NCBI GenBank assembly: GCA_965228005.1
Contig: CBDDGV010000003.1
Coordinates: 1-64,000 of the forward strand
DNA: 64,000 nucleotides
DNA from: JBCCXZ01 sp965228005
GTDB lineage: Bacteria > Planctomycetota > Planctomycetia > Pirellulales > Lacipirellulaceae
Direction of reading: 5' to 3'
Below are positions 52,628-60,906 of the stretch, in pieces. The translations under genes and the position numbers were made by a program. Each line of letters starts with the position of its first letter. The stretch's first letter is position 1. The notes beneath the pieces were generated by a model. It saw only the letters and a list, made by a program, of their open reading frames with translations, was not told the origin of the DNA and searched no databases.

Positions 52628-52658
52628 GTTGAAATTGGGCCAGCACCTCCGCTAGGCT
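52628..52658 (+). promoter_or_regulatory. 17-base repeated promoter-like motif, copy 2
   Basis: GTTGAAATTGGGCCAGC (52628-52644), six bases, GCTA (52651-52654). Read as a promoter it is TTGAAA, 18-base spacer, TAGGCT (52653-52658). An A-T5 run precedes it, as in copy 1 at 13006. It lies 18 bases after the nuclease gene stop and directly before the candidate RNA. Confidence 0.55.
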
Positions 52659-52664
52659 CCCTTC

Positions 52665-52771
52665 TGTACTTGAGGTATCCAGCGGAGCACACAGCCGACC
52701 CGTCCCTGCGGGTCGGCCAGCATCCAAAGAGCCCGGCGCGAAGACCACGTTCTTCGCGCCGGGCTTTTTTT
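52665..52771 (+). ncRNA. Candidate small RNA or attenuated leader
   Basis: A transcript starting about 7 bases after the -10 box would be some 105 bases long. It has a first hairpin (GCCGACCCG with CGGGTCGGC, 52694-52717) and ends in the strong terminator at 52730-52771. No protein-coding frame of note lies inside. It is either an independent small RNA or the leader of the phage-type module that begins at 52806, with the terminator as attenuator. Confidence 0.45.
52730..52771 (+). terminator. Strong rho-independent terminator
   Basis: AGCCCGGCGCGAAGA pairs perfectly with TCTTCGCGCCGGGCT over 15 base pairs around a 6-base loop, followed by seven T. It separates the nuclease gene from the phage-type module. 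Confidence 0.93.
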
Positions 52772-52805
52772 GTGCCCGCACGAATCCCAACGCAGAGGGG
52801 GCGGC

Positions 52806-53390
52806 GTGTCTTCGGCCAAGCAACGCACTTTGAGCGAGTGCTGCGAGGAAATCCAGGACGGCGATCTCCTGCTGTTCCGGGGACGCGGTCTGGTGTCTCG
52901 GGCGATCGCAGCCGCCGGCCGGACGCACTACACCCACGCCGCCCGCACGGCCTGGTGGGGCAACGACCTGTTCTGTTGCGAGGTGCGGGAGTTCTACGGC
53001 GGCCGGGCGGTGACGCTCGAGAGTCAGGTCCGACGGAAACCAGGATCGATCGATGTGTTTGAAGCAAACCCCGACGGGCTGTGGAGCAACTACAGCCGCG
53101 ATGGGGCTACACGGTACATGCGGCGGTTGGCAGGCTGCGACTACGGTTACCTCGGCGTGCTCCGAGCGGCGGTGCTGCACCTGCCGGTGTGGCGCTTCCT
53201 GTGGAGCCCAGACACGAGTGACGACAGGGTTACTGACCAACCGCCGTTCTGTTCCCAGGCGTGTGTGATGGCCGACCGGCTCGGCGGCGGCGTCGACCCG
53301 GTGCCCCATCTCGCGGACCGTTTGACCGAGCCGGGCGACTTGGCAAGGAGCCCGTTCTTCCGTTACCGCTTCACCCTGGCTGGCCTCTGA
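52806..53390 (+). CDS. Permuted papain-like amidase (YiiX/NlpC-P60-like)
   Basis: A 194-residue protein of the circularly permuted papain-like class: the His motif comes first (RTHYTHAART, H44) and the Cys later (PPFCSQACVMADRLG, C149). It begins with the usual DGDLLLFRGRGLVSRAIA. Such enzymes cut peptide or amide bonds in cell walls, lipids or ubiquitin-like tails. The start is GTG at 52806, with a GAGGGG ribosome site at 52795-52800. It opens the + strand run of phage-type genes; its role there could be in particle release or maturation, but that is inference. Confidence 0.77.
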   Translation: MSSAKQRTLSECCEEIQDGDLLLFRGRGLVSRAIAAAGRTHYTHAARTAWWGNDLFCCEVREFYGGRAVTLESQVRRKPGSIDVFEANPDGLWSNYSRDGATRYMRRLAGCDYGYLGVLRAAVLHLPVWRFLWSPDTSDDRVTDQPPFCSQACVMADRLGGGVDPVPHLADRLTEPGDLARSPFFRYRFTLAGL

Positions 53391-53409
53391 TCTAGGTGAC
53401 CTTAGCGCA

Positions 53410-54735
53410 GTGAATCCGTTTATCGCCAAACTCGCCGCTTGCTTGTGCACCACGCTGTCCGCGTCGGACTGCGGTAGTGCGATGGCACAGACCGAGGCGC
53501 TGTGCCGGGTGTTCGTCGAAGAAGGCGGCTCGCAGAGCGTTGGTTCGGGCACGTTGGTCTACGTTTCCGAAACGGGCAGCGAGGGCCTCGTGCTCACCTG
53601 CGCGCACGTGATCGGCAGACAGCCGGGCCGGATCGTGGTGGAGTTCCCCGGGAGGATGCGGCACGTAGGGCGGCTCGTGGACATCGACGCGTCCGCGGAC
53701 CTCGCCGCTGTTGCGATCGGCAGCCCGGTCGTGACTCCGGTCGAGTTCTCGTCGTCGACGACGGCTGCTCAGACGGTTCGAGCTTGCGGCTACGGCGGGG
53801 ACGGAACGCCCCGGTGTGTCTACGGAGACGTTGTGGGGCATGCGATTTCAGCAGGGCAGCGGAGCATCGTGATGCGGGGGGCGGTCCGGTCGGGCGATTC
53901 CGGCGGCTGCGTGCTCGATGAATCGGGCCGGCTCGTGGCGGTCGTTTGGGGGCAATCGCAGGGGATGACCTACGCCACGGCCGGCGTGCCTCTGCAGCGG
54001 TTCGTCTGTCGGCTGCTCCCACGGTCTGGCCCGATCGTCGCACAGACGCCGTCGGGAGGCTGTCACGGAGGGACCTGCCCGGCTCCGTACTCTTCGCCGC
54101 CTCCTGCTGCCGCACCTCAGAGCCCTCCGGTTGCCCGTCGTCCGTTGCTCGACCGGTTGTTTGCGGATCGCTTGGAAGCGCGGCTCGCGGCGATCGAGAA
54201 GAACCAATCCAAATACCTGACCCGCGAGGATTTGCAGGGTCTTGCTTCCGGCGGAGGGGTCGTGTTGCCGCCGCAACGCTCGCACCTGCCGTGGTGGCTG
54301 CGGGAACCCAGGGATCTCCTCAGCTTCGCTTTGAAATCAGTGACGGCGATCGCAGGCCTGATCGGCTTAGCAGGGGCCCTGTGCTTCGCGGGCAGGTGGA
54401 TGAGGAGACGATTCTGCAAACACAGAACTGAGCGACAGAGAAGCTCTACGGAGGCGACCGCCGCAGCGGAAGCCCACTTTCAGCACGAGGCGGCGCCGAT
54501 CGAGCGAGACGACGCTGAAGCTCGACAACTTCTACGACTTTCGCAACTGGAAGGACGTGATCCGCTACAAGACGCGCTTGCAGGACGGCTTGCGATCGAT
54601 CGGCTCGACGCGCTTGCCGAGAGCGAGGTGGACCCGAAGCACGCGGAGTGGGCGGACCGTCTGCGTCGTGAGTTGCGAGAACGATTCAACGAGGTGGCCC
54701 CGACGAAGTTCTCGCCGGTTGCAGTCGCTTCGTAA
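53410..54735 (+). CDS. Trypsin-like serine protease with membrane anchor
   Basis: A 441-residue protein with signal peptide (to about residue 26, SAMA) and a trypsin-like domain. The triad is visible: H66 in LTCAHV, D97 in SADLAAVAI and S164 in SGDSGGCVLD. A Pro/Ala-rich linker (210-245), a short helix with ITREDL-like KYLTREDLQGL, one transmembrane segment (about 308-330) and a charged helical C-terminus follow. The protease thus sits outside the membrane and the C-terminus inside. It starts with GTG at 53410. Presence between an amidase and phage head genes is unusual; function unknown. Confidence 0.8.
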   Translation: MNPFIAKLAACLCTTLSASDCGSAMAQTEALCRVFVEEGGSQSVGSGTLVYVSETGSEGLVLTCAHVIGRQPGRIVVEFPGRMRHVGRLVDIDASADLAAVAIGSPVVTPVEFSSSTTAAQTVRACGYGGDGTPRCVYGDVVGHAISAGQRSIVMRGAVRSGDSGGCVLDESGRLVAVVWGQSQGMTYATAGVPLQRFVCRLLPRSGPIVAQTPSGGCHGGTCPAPYSSPPPAAAPQSPPVARRPLLDRLFADRLEARLAAIEKNQSKYLTREDLQGLASGGGVVLPPQRSHLPWWLREPRDLLSFALKSVTAIAGLIGLAGALCFAGRWMRRRFCKHRTERQRSSTEATAAAEAHFQHEAAPIERDDAEARQLLRLSQLEGRDPLQDALAGRLAIDRLDALAESEVDPKHAEWADRLRRELRERFNEVAPTKFSPVAVAS

Positions 54736-54771
54736 ACCCATGCGAACCAAAGCCCACCAGGAGACCTAACT

Positions 54772-55452
54772 ATGCCCGCCGGCGACCCAGGCCAGCAACA
54801 GTTCCGACGCGCCGTGACCGAGTTCCGCAACCTGCACATCCTCGCCGCCCTCGGGCCGCTGTTCGATTTCCGCAGCGAGGTCGTCGCGAACGACGAATTC
54901 GGCGTCCGCGGCGGGTTGGACAACACCACCAAAGACCATTACGTCGAGCACCTGCTGTCGTGCGACCGGATGCGGCGTCGAGTGACCTACAACCCGGAGA
55001 GCACGCCGCTCGGCGACCTCATCGAGCGGGCCACGAACTCGCAGCAAGACTTGATCGAGTCCGCGACGCCGTTCGGCGGAGAGGAAATCCAAGAGGCGCC
55101 CGGCGGCCTGGTTGCACTTCCGTGGGCGCTGGACGGCAGCGACCCGAACATCCCGCTCTCCGAGCAGCTCAACTTCCGCAGCCAGAACGCCCTGGTCCTG
55201 CTCGGGGCGATCGACCGGGCGATCGTCAATTGGACACGCCTGGAGAGCCGTTTCCGCACTTCGTTCATCTACGTCAAGGACTCACTACGCATGTACGGCA
55301 GCTACGTGCAGGTGCTGGAGTACCTCCGCGCGTTCGCCGGGGACAGCAACCGGATCGATATGGCCGCCGGCGTCCGGCCTTCCGAGGAACCGCTGGGGGC
55401 CACGGATTCACCGAACCTCCGCACGGAGTCGGCCGGCGGGGCCCGGGCGTAA
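54772..55452 (+). CDS. Hypothetical protein of the phage-type module
   Basis: A 226-residue cytoplasmic protein, acidic and helical, with no family that I recognise. Visible features: FRRAVTEFRNLHILAALGPLFDFRSEVV near the N-terminus, a central stretch LNFRSQNALVLLGAIDRAIVNWTRLESRF and a low-complexity C-terminus. It starts at ATG 54772 and lies 36 bases after the protease gene, on the same strand. A strong hairpin follows it at 55469. Confidence 0.7.
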   Translation: MPAGDPGQQQFRRAVTEFRNLHILAALGPLFDFRSEVVANDEFGVRGGLDNTTKDHYVEHLLSCDRMRRRVTYNPESTPLGDLIERATNSQQDLIESATPFGGEEIQEAPGGLVALPWALDGSDPNIPLSEQLNFRSQNALVLLGAIDRAIVNWTRLESRFRTSFIYVKDSLRMYGSYVQVLEYLRAFAGDSNRIDMAAGVRPSEEPLGATDSPNLRTESAGGARA

Positions 55453-55468
55453 CGCGGTTCGCGGAACC

Positions 55469-55501
55469 GGCGCGGCCCGCAGAGAGCGGGCGGGCCGCGC
55501 C
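55469..55501 (+). other. Strong GC hairpin between two phage-type genes
   Basis: GGCGCGGCCCGC (55469-55480) pairs perfectly with GCGGGCCGCGCC (55490-55501), 12 base pairs and a 9-base loop. No T-run, so a processing or stability element is more likely than a terminator. Confidence 0.6.
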
Positions 55502-55542
55502 AGGAAACGGACCGGTCACCCCAGCAACAGGGCACGCTGTCG

Positions 55543-55872
55543 ATGAATCCCACCCAGCAGATCGAGTTGGACGTCTCGGCCATCGAGTCGTACCTCGGCC
55601 ACGAACTCGGCTACGCGTCGGACGACCCCGGACACCTCAAGCAGGCCGTCAAGGAGAACTCTAGGATGATCACTGATATGAACGCGATCCTACGCGGCCA
55701 GGGAGAAGAAATCGGCCTCGTCGGGTGGGTCAGCATCCTCCGCCGCAGCTGGATCACGCTCGTCGCTTTGATCGGCACTGCCTTTGGCTACGCCCTGAAC
55801 GACGTCATCGACAAGATCGAGCACGGCAACGCCTCGGCCGCTCAGAACACCCCCTACGACGGAGGCCGGTAG
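55543..55872 (+). CDS. Small single-span membrane protein
   Basis: A 109-residue protein with an acidic N-terminal part, one transmembrane segment at about 68-85 (RSWITLVALIGTAFGYALN) and a short acidic tail. The size and place between an unknown protein and a ParB-like protein could suit a holin- or anchor-type phage protein, but holins usually have two or three spans, so this is not claimed. Start at ATG 55543. Confidence 0.65.
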   Translation: MNPTQQIELDVSAIESYLGHELGYASDDPGHLKQAVKENSRMITDMNAILRGQGEEIGLVGWVSILRRSWITLVALIGTAFGYALNDVIDKIEHGNASAAQNTPYDGGR

Positions 55873-55887
55873 CCCGGCGACCCGACC

Positions 55888-56448
55888 GTGAAGATCCGCG
55901 ACCGTATCCGGGAGCTCCGCCGCGTGCCGGCCTCCCAACTGCGGCCCAACCCCAGGAACTGGCGGAGCCACCCGCCCGAGCAGCAAGACGCTCTGCAGGG
56001 CGTGCTCGCGGAGATCGGCTACGCGGACGCCCTCCTTGCCCGAGAGCTGGAAGACGGCGAACTCGAGCTGATCGACGGCCACCTGCGGGCCGAGACCACG
56101 CCGGACACGGACGTGCCGGTGCTCGTGCTCGACGTCGACCGAGAAGAAGCGGACAAGCTGCTGCTCACGCTCGACCCGCTGGCGGGGATGGCGGGAGTGT
56201 CAGCCGAACAACTAGACGCGCTGCTGGCCGACGCCGAATTCCAAAGCCAGCAGGTGGACGCCATGCTCGATGGCTTGCGCAAGGAGGCCGACAAGGCCGT
56301 AGCTGCGTTGGAGGATGGCTTCCCGGACGAGGTTGTGGTCCCAGAGAGTTTCCAAGTCGTCGTCGAGTGCGACGACGAGACCGTGCAACGCGAAGTCTAC
56401 GAGCGGATGACCCAGGAGGGCTACAAGTGCCGACTGTTGAATCTGTAG
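55888..56448 (+). CDS. ParB-like nuclease-domain protein, phage type
   Basis: A 186-residue protein of the ParB/Srx superfamily. The N-terminus reads VPASQLRPNPRNWRSHPPEQQDALQGVLAEIGYADALLA, and ELELIDGHLRAET carries the conserved DGH-R motif. A helical segment follows (residues 75-130). Such small ParB-like proteins are frequent beside phage terminases. It starts with GTG at 55888. It overlaps the next gene by 22 bases. Confidence 0.8.
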   Translation: MKIRDRIRELRRVPASQLRPNPRNWRSHPPEQQDALQGVLAEIGYADALLARELEDGELELIDGHLRAETTPDTDVPVLVLDVDREEADKLLLTLDPLAGMAGVSAEQLDALLADAEFQSQQVDAMLDGLRKEADKAVAALEDGFPDEVVVPESFQVVVECDDETVQREVYERMTQEGYKCRLLNL

Positions 56449-57563
56449 TGAGCTGCCCGGTGTACGACTCGTTTCGGGTCCAACAGATCGCGGGCATGTT
56501 CGACCTGCCGTCCGCCGAACGGGCCGCCGAGCGATTCTGTGTCGAGTTGCCTGAGGACGACGAAGATTGGCAGGTCGGCCTGATCGTCGGCCCCTCCGGC
56601 AGCGGCAAGAGCACCACGGCGCGGGCCCACTACGGCGACCGGGTCGTCGCAGGTCATAACTGGCCGTCGGATAAAGCGGTCATCGACTGCTTCCAAGACG
56701 CGCCGACGCGTGCGGTGGTTGATGTCCTCACGGCGGTTGGCTTCAGTTCGCCTCCAGCGTGGATCAAGCCGTATCAAGTCCTGAGCGGCGGAGAGCGGTT
56801 CCGGTGCGACTTGGCGAGGGCACTGTTGCTCGGCGGAGCGGAATCGACGGAGAAGCGACCGATCGTCGTGTTCGACGAGTTCACCAGCGTTGTCGACCGC
56901 ACTGTGGCCCGCGGGTCGTCGGTTGCGATCGGGAAGGCCGTCCGCAACGGGCTGGTGACCAATCGGTTCGTCGGCGTCACCTGCCACTACGACGTGGCTG
57001 AGTGGCTGGAAGCAGACTGGGTGCTGGACATGGCCAACGGCAGGCTAGAACGGAGGCGTCTTCGGCGTCCCCCGATCGAGGTCGAAGTCGCCCGCTGCAA
57101 GCTGGAGGCGTGGTCCGCCTTTAAGCGTCATCACTATCTGACCGGCACGCTGGCCCCGCAGTCGCGGTGCTACCTGGCGACCTGGGCCGGCGAGCCGGTA
57201 ACGTTCTGCGCCACCCTGCCGATGATCGCCAAGAAGCACCACCGCCGATTCACCCGCATCGTCACACTCCCCGACTACCAGGGTATGGGCATCGGCATGA
57301 GGGTGGTCGCGGCCGTGGCCGACCTCGAACATAACCTCGGCTACCGCGTCAACGTCACCAGCAGCCACCCCGCACTCATCCGCCATTGCAAAGTCTCGCC
57401 GCATTGGAGGGCGGTCAACGTGAAGAAACGTGGCTCGTCGCCCAGCAGATCGAAGCGATTCGGAGCCTACCGGAACTCGGCCGGGCGGGCCGTAGTTTCT
57501 TTCGAGCACCTGGGCCGGATTAACCGCGAGGCCCGGAAGCGAACCATCGAGAACACCCGGTAG
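56427..57563 (+). CDS. ABC-type ATPase fused to GNAT acetyltransferase (COG2401-like)
   Basis: A 378-residue fusion. The first half is an ABC-type ATPase: Walker A GPSGSGKST at 55-63, signature YQVLSGGERF (LSGGE 119-123), Walker B PIVVFDEFTSVVD at 145-157. The second half (about 215-378) is a GNAT-type acetyltransferase (YLATWAGEPVTFCATLP; RIVTLPDYQGMGIGMRVV with the acetyl-CoA loop). This matches the described class of ABC ATPases fused to a predicted acetyltransferase, known in phages and archaea. It starts with GTG at 56427: AGGAGG sits at 56414-56419. Its job in the module is unknown; it is not a transporter, as it has no membrane domain. Confidence 0.85.
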   Translation: MPTVESVVSCPVYDSFRVQQIAGMFDLPSAERAAERFCVELPEDDEDWQVGLIVGPSGSGKSTTARAHYGDRVVAGHNWPSDKAVIDCFQDAPTRAVVDVLTAVGFSSPPAWIKPYQVLSGGERFRCDLARALLLGGAESTEKRPIVVFDEFTSVVDRTVARGSSVAIGKAVRNGLVTNRFVGVTCHYDVAEWLEADWVLDMANGRLERRRLRRPPIEVEVARCKLEAWSAFKRHHYLTGTLAPQSRCYLATWAGEPVTFCATLPMIAKKHHRRFTRIVTLPDYQGMGIGMRVVAAVADLEHNLGYRVNVTSSHPALIRHCKVSPHWRAVNVKKRGSSPSRSKRFGAYRNSAGRAVVSFEHLGRINREARKRTIENTR

Positions 57564-57569
57564 CACAGG

Positions 57570-59180
57570 ATGGCGTCGACACGAAACGAGACTGCGCGGA
57601 TGCTGCGATCGATCGGCGTCGAAGGGACGCTCACCAGGTTGCTGGCGGACACGATCCGCGCCCGGCGGCTCGATGAAACCGTGAGTCCAACGCCGCTGCT
57701 CGAGTGGAGCAAGCGGCACCTGGCGTCGTACTTCCACCGTCCGCCTTCGGCCATGCACCGCTGGTTGGCGGAGCGGCTCGACGCGATGAGGGAGACACGC
57801 GGGATGAAAGTCAATGTCATCGGGCCCCGCGGAGCGGCGAAGTCCACGATCGGTTCCTTGGCGTTCGTGCTGAAAGCGGCGTTGGAGGGCCGTGAGCCGT
57901 ACATCTGGATCGTGTCAGACACAAAGGACCAGGCCGCTGCACACCTCGAGAACGTCCGCCGCGAGCTGGAGGAGAACGAGTTGCTCGCCGCCCGCTACCC
58001 CGACGCCGCAGGCCAAGGCGAACGGTGGCGACGCACGGCGCTGCAGCTGCGCAACGGCACGATGGTCGAGTCTTTCGGCACCGGCCAGCGCATCCGGGGC
58101 CGACGTCGGCGTGAACACCGACCCACGTTGATCGTCTGCGACGACCTGCAGAACGACAGCCACATGGAATCGCCGGAGCAGAGGTCGGCGAGCAGCCGCT
58201 GGTTTCACGGCACGCTTCTCAAAGCGGGGACCAAGACGACCAACGTGGTGAACCTCGCTACGGCTCTGCACCGCGAGGCGCTCGCCATGGAGCTATCACG
58301 GACCCCGGGGTGGGAGTCTTGCACGTTCCGCGCAATCCAGCAGTGGCCGCATCGGCTCGACCTGTGGGGTGAGTGGGAGTCCATCTACTGCCGCGTCGAG
58401 GACCAAAGTGCACGCGATCAGGCCCGCCGGTATTTCGAGGAGAACCGGGCCGAGATGGAGGCCGGCGCCGACCTGCTGTGGCCCGAGGAGGAAGACCTCT
58501 ACACCTTGATGCGGATGCGCGTCGAAGAGGGCCACACCGCCTTTGAACGGGAGAAGCAGAGCTCGCCGGTCGATCCGGAACGCTGCGAGTGGCCGCCGGC
58601 GTACTTCGACGACCACATCTGGTTCGACGAATGGCCAGAAGATTGCCGCTTGCGGACCATCGCCCTGGACCCGAGCAAGGGGGCGGACGGCCGCACCGGC
58701 GATTACTCGGCCTACGTCCTGTTGGCGGTGGACCCGCAAGGCGTGGTCTACATCGACGCCGACCTGGCGCGGCGGCCCACCCCCGAGATGGTCCACGACG
58801 GCGTGTCGCTGGTCGAGCGGTTCCGCCCCGAGGCGTTGGCGGTCGAGGTCAACCAGTTCCAGGAACTGCTGGCCGGCGAGTTCCAAGCGGAGTTCCTCCG
58901 GCGGGGGCTCCAGGCCACGAGCGTCGTGCCGATCGAGAATCAGCTTTCCAAGAAGACGCGTATCCGCAGGCTCGGCCCGTACCTCTCGCAGCACCGGCTG
59001 AGGTTCCGGCGGAATAGCCCGTCGGTTGTCACGCTGGTCAACCAGCTCCGCGACTTCCCGCACGCGGGCCACGACGATGGTCCGGATGCGCTCGAGATGG
59101 CTTTGCGAGTCGCCGAGAACCGACACCGTTCGGGCGGGGTCGACGACGGCCTTGGCGCGACGCTGTGCACAGAACTCTAG
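57570..59180 (+). CDS. terL: Phage terminase large subunit
   Basis: A 536-residue DNA-packaging motor. Walker A GPRGAAKST lies at 85-93, Walker B TLIVCDDLQND at 186-196 (D191, D192), and the nuclease acidic residues are in TIALDPSKGADG (D367) and in HDDGPDALEM near 515. The protein is of the TerL superfamily, cutting and pumping concatemeric DNA into the prohead. It begins 7 bases after the ABC-GNAT gene. Both catalytic sites look intact, which argues against decay. Confidence 0.93.
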   Translation: MASTRNETARMLRSIGVEGTLTRLLADTIRARRLDETVSPTPLLEWSKRHLASYFHRPPSAMHRWLAERLDAMRETRGMKVNVIGPRGAAKSTIGSLAFVLKAALEGREPYIWIVSDTKDQAAAHLENVRRELEENELLAARYPDAAGQGERWRRTALQLRNGTMVESFGTGQRIRGRRRREHRPTLIVCDDLQNDSHMESPEQRSASSRWFHGTLLKAGTKTTNVVNLATALHREALAMELSRTPGWESCTFRAIQQWPHRLDLWGEWESIYCRVEDQSARDQARRYFEENRAEMEAGADLLWPEEEDLYTLMRMRVEEGHTAFEREKQSSPVDPERCEWPPAYFDDHIWFDEWPEDCRLRTIALDPSKGADGRTGDYSAYVLLAVDPQGVVYIDADLARRPTPEMVHDGVSLVERFRPEALAVEVNQFQELLAGEFQAEFLRRGLQATSVVPIENQLSKKTRIRRLGPYLSQHRLRFRRNSPSVVTLVNQLRDFPHAGHDDGPDALEMALRVAENRHRSGGVDDGLGATLCTEL

Positions 59181-59219
59181 TCCACGAAACGCGAGACAGA
59201 ACAACCTCAGGAGAAGGCC

Positions 59220-60593
59220 ATGACGGGTCCCAATCAGACAGCCCTCGAACCGCTTGAAGCCAAGCTAGCCGAAGCCTGCGATGCCCTCTGGCAAAGCTTC
59301 GTCGACCCACGCGACGCTTACCTCGGCGACGACGGCGCCCGCTGGAGTGTCGTCTCCGCCCCGGGTCAGGCCGGCCGCTCGGCGTCGCCGGTCTGCACCG
59401 CCTCAGAGCTCGACGAAGTACGCTCGCAGTCTCGCACGCTTGCCGCGACCAACGAGTTTGCCATCAACGGTATCGAAAACCGCATCAGCTACCTCGTCGG
59501 GCCGGGGCACAACTACCGCGCGTCGGCCCGGAAGGACACAGCCGGCACCGCTGAGCTGGAGGTCGCTGTGCAGCGCGTGATCGACGAGTTCATTCACACG
59601 AACCGGTGGCACGCTCGGCAGCAAGAAATCGTCCGCCGCTTGGACCGCGACGGAGAGGTCTTCCTCCGCTTCTTCGCCGACCAGGGCGGCAGGACCCGGG
59701 TCCGTTTCGTGGAACCCGAACAGGTGACCACCCCGAAAGAACTGTCCGGCAACCCCGCGGCGAGTTTCGGCATCCACAGTGAAAACGATGACGTCGAGTC
59801 GGTCATCGGGTACTACATCGACGGCAAGCCGGTCGACGCCTCAGCGATCCAGCACCGCAAAGCCAACGTCGACGCCAACTTCAAGCGGGGCCTGCCCCTC
59901 TACTACCCGGTTCGGAAGAACCTCAGGAGGGTCGAGAAGCTTCTGCGGAACATGAGTGCGGTGGCGGAGATCCAGTCCGCGATTGCGCTGATCCGGCGTC
60001 ACCGGGCCGCCTCCGCGACCGGTGTTGAGCAGTTTGCGGCAAACCATAGCGAAGGCGCCGCGACGACACAGGGCGGCACTCGGCACCTTACCCGCTACGC
60101 ACCGGGAACGATTCTGGATGCACCGGCAGGCCTCGACTACGAGTTTCCAGCTGCCGGGATCGACGCCAGCAGCTTTGTAACCGTCCTCCAGGCAGAGCTC
60201 CGGGCGATCGCCGCGCGGTTGGTCATGCCGGAGTTCATGTTCACCTCGGATGCTTCCAACTCGAACTACGCATCGACCATCGTTGCCGAGGGTCCGGCGG
60301 TGAAGATGTTCGAGAGGCTGCAGGCGAATCTGAAGAACGATGATTCTGAAGTGATTTGGCGCGTGATCGAAAACGCCGTGGCGGCCGGCTTGCTCCCACG
60401 AGACACCCGTCAGCTCGTCGAACTGCAGATCACTCCCCCGTCGCTGAGGGTCCGAGATCAGCAGCGGGAATGCCAGGTCGAGAGGATTGCGTTCGAGAGC
60501 GGCATCTTGTCGCCTCAGACGTGGAGCCTCCGCCTCGGCTTGGACTACGACCAGGAACAGAAGAACCTCTTGATGCACGCCACCGATGCTTGA
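59220..60593 (+). CDS. Phage portal protein
   Basis: A 457-residue portal protein of the lambda-like class, forming the ring through which DNA enters the head. Typical features: NEFAINGIENRISYLVGPG, QQEIVRRLDRDGEVFLRFF, RVRFVEPEQVTTP and MPEFMFTSDASNSNYASTIVAEGPAVKMFE. Length is somewhat below the usual 500-530 residues. It starts at ATG 59220 after an AGGAGAAGG ribosome site. It lies right after TerL, in the usual order. Confidence 0.92.
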   Translation: MTGPNQTALEPLEAKLAEACDALWQSFVDPRDAYLGDDGARWSVVSAPGQAGRSASPVCTASELDEVRSQSRTLAATNEFAINGIENRISYLVGPGHNYRASARKDTAGTAELEVAVQRVIDEFIHTNRWHARQQEIVRRLDRDGEVFLRFFADQGGRTRVRFVEPEQVTTPKELSGNPAASFGIHSENDDVESVIGYYIDGKPVDASAIQHRKANVDANFKRGLPLYYPVRKNLRRVEKLLRNMSAVAEIQSAIALIRRHRAASATGVEQFAANHSEGAATTQGGTRHLTRYAPGTILDAPAGLDYEFPAAGIDASSFVTVLQAELRAIAARLVMPEFMFTSDASNSNYASTIVAEGPAVKMFERLQANLKNDDSEVIWRVIENAVAAGLLPRDTRQLVELQITPPSLRVRDQQRECQVERIAFESGILSPQTWSLRLGLDYDQEQKNLLMHATDA

Positions 60594-60671
60594 AGCGTGA
60601 ATGGGAACAACAGAAGAAACTTCTCGCGATTGTTGCTGAAAATGGCCACCTGGCCTGCTATGGTTATGTGT

Positions 60672-60848
60672 ATGAATGAACACTTAAGCAAGTCTGACGG
60701 CAAGCGGTCGGCGGCCGAGGTTGAATTCCGGCAACTGCTCGAGTCCGTTTGCAAGCGAGGGTTCTTTGGCACCGCCGCCGTCGCGGTGAGTCTGCAGGAC
60801 GGCCACGTGCAGCACACGCGGGTCACGGTAGAACGAATGCACAAATAG
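60672..60848 (+). CDS. Small DUF2292-like protein
   Basis: A 58-residue protein beginning at ATG 60672; a longer frame from 60597 lacks a clear ribosome site. The C-terminal part (GFFGTAAVAVSLQDGHVQHTRVT, then VERMHK) follows the DUF2292 pattern (fGsv-v-vqdGkvvqie-e-iR). Proteins of this kind often lie in phage packaging modules; function unknown. Confidence 0.6.
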   Translation: MNEHLSKSDGKRSAAEVEFRQLLESVCKRGFFGTAAVAVSLQDGHVQHTRVTVERMHK

Positions 60849-60906
60849 CCAACCCTTTGCGGTGGGGCATCGGTAAGAGCCGGTTCGCGTAACCGGTATC
60901 GGTCAG

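Noticed and set aside
56427..57563. Reading the ABC ATPase as part of a transporter
   Set aside because: There is no membrane domain or permease nearby, and the second half is an acetyltransferase domain.
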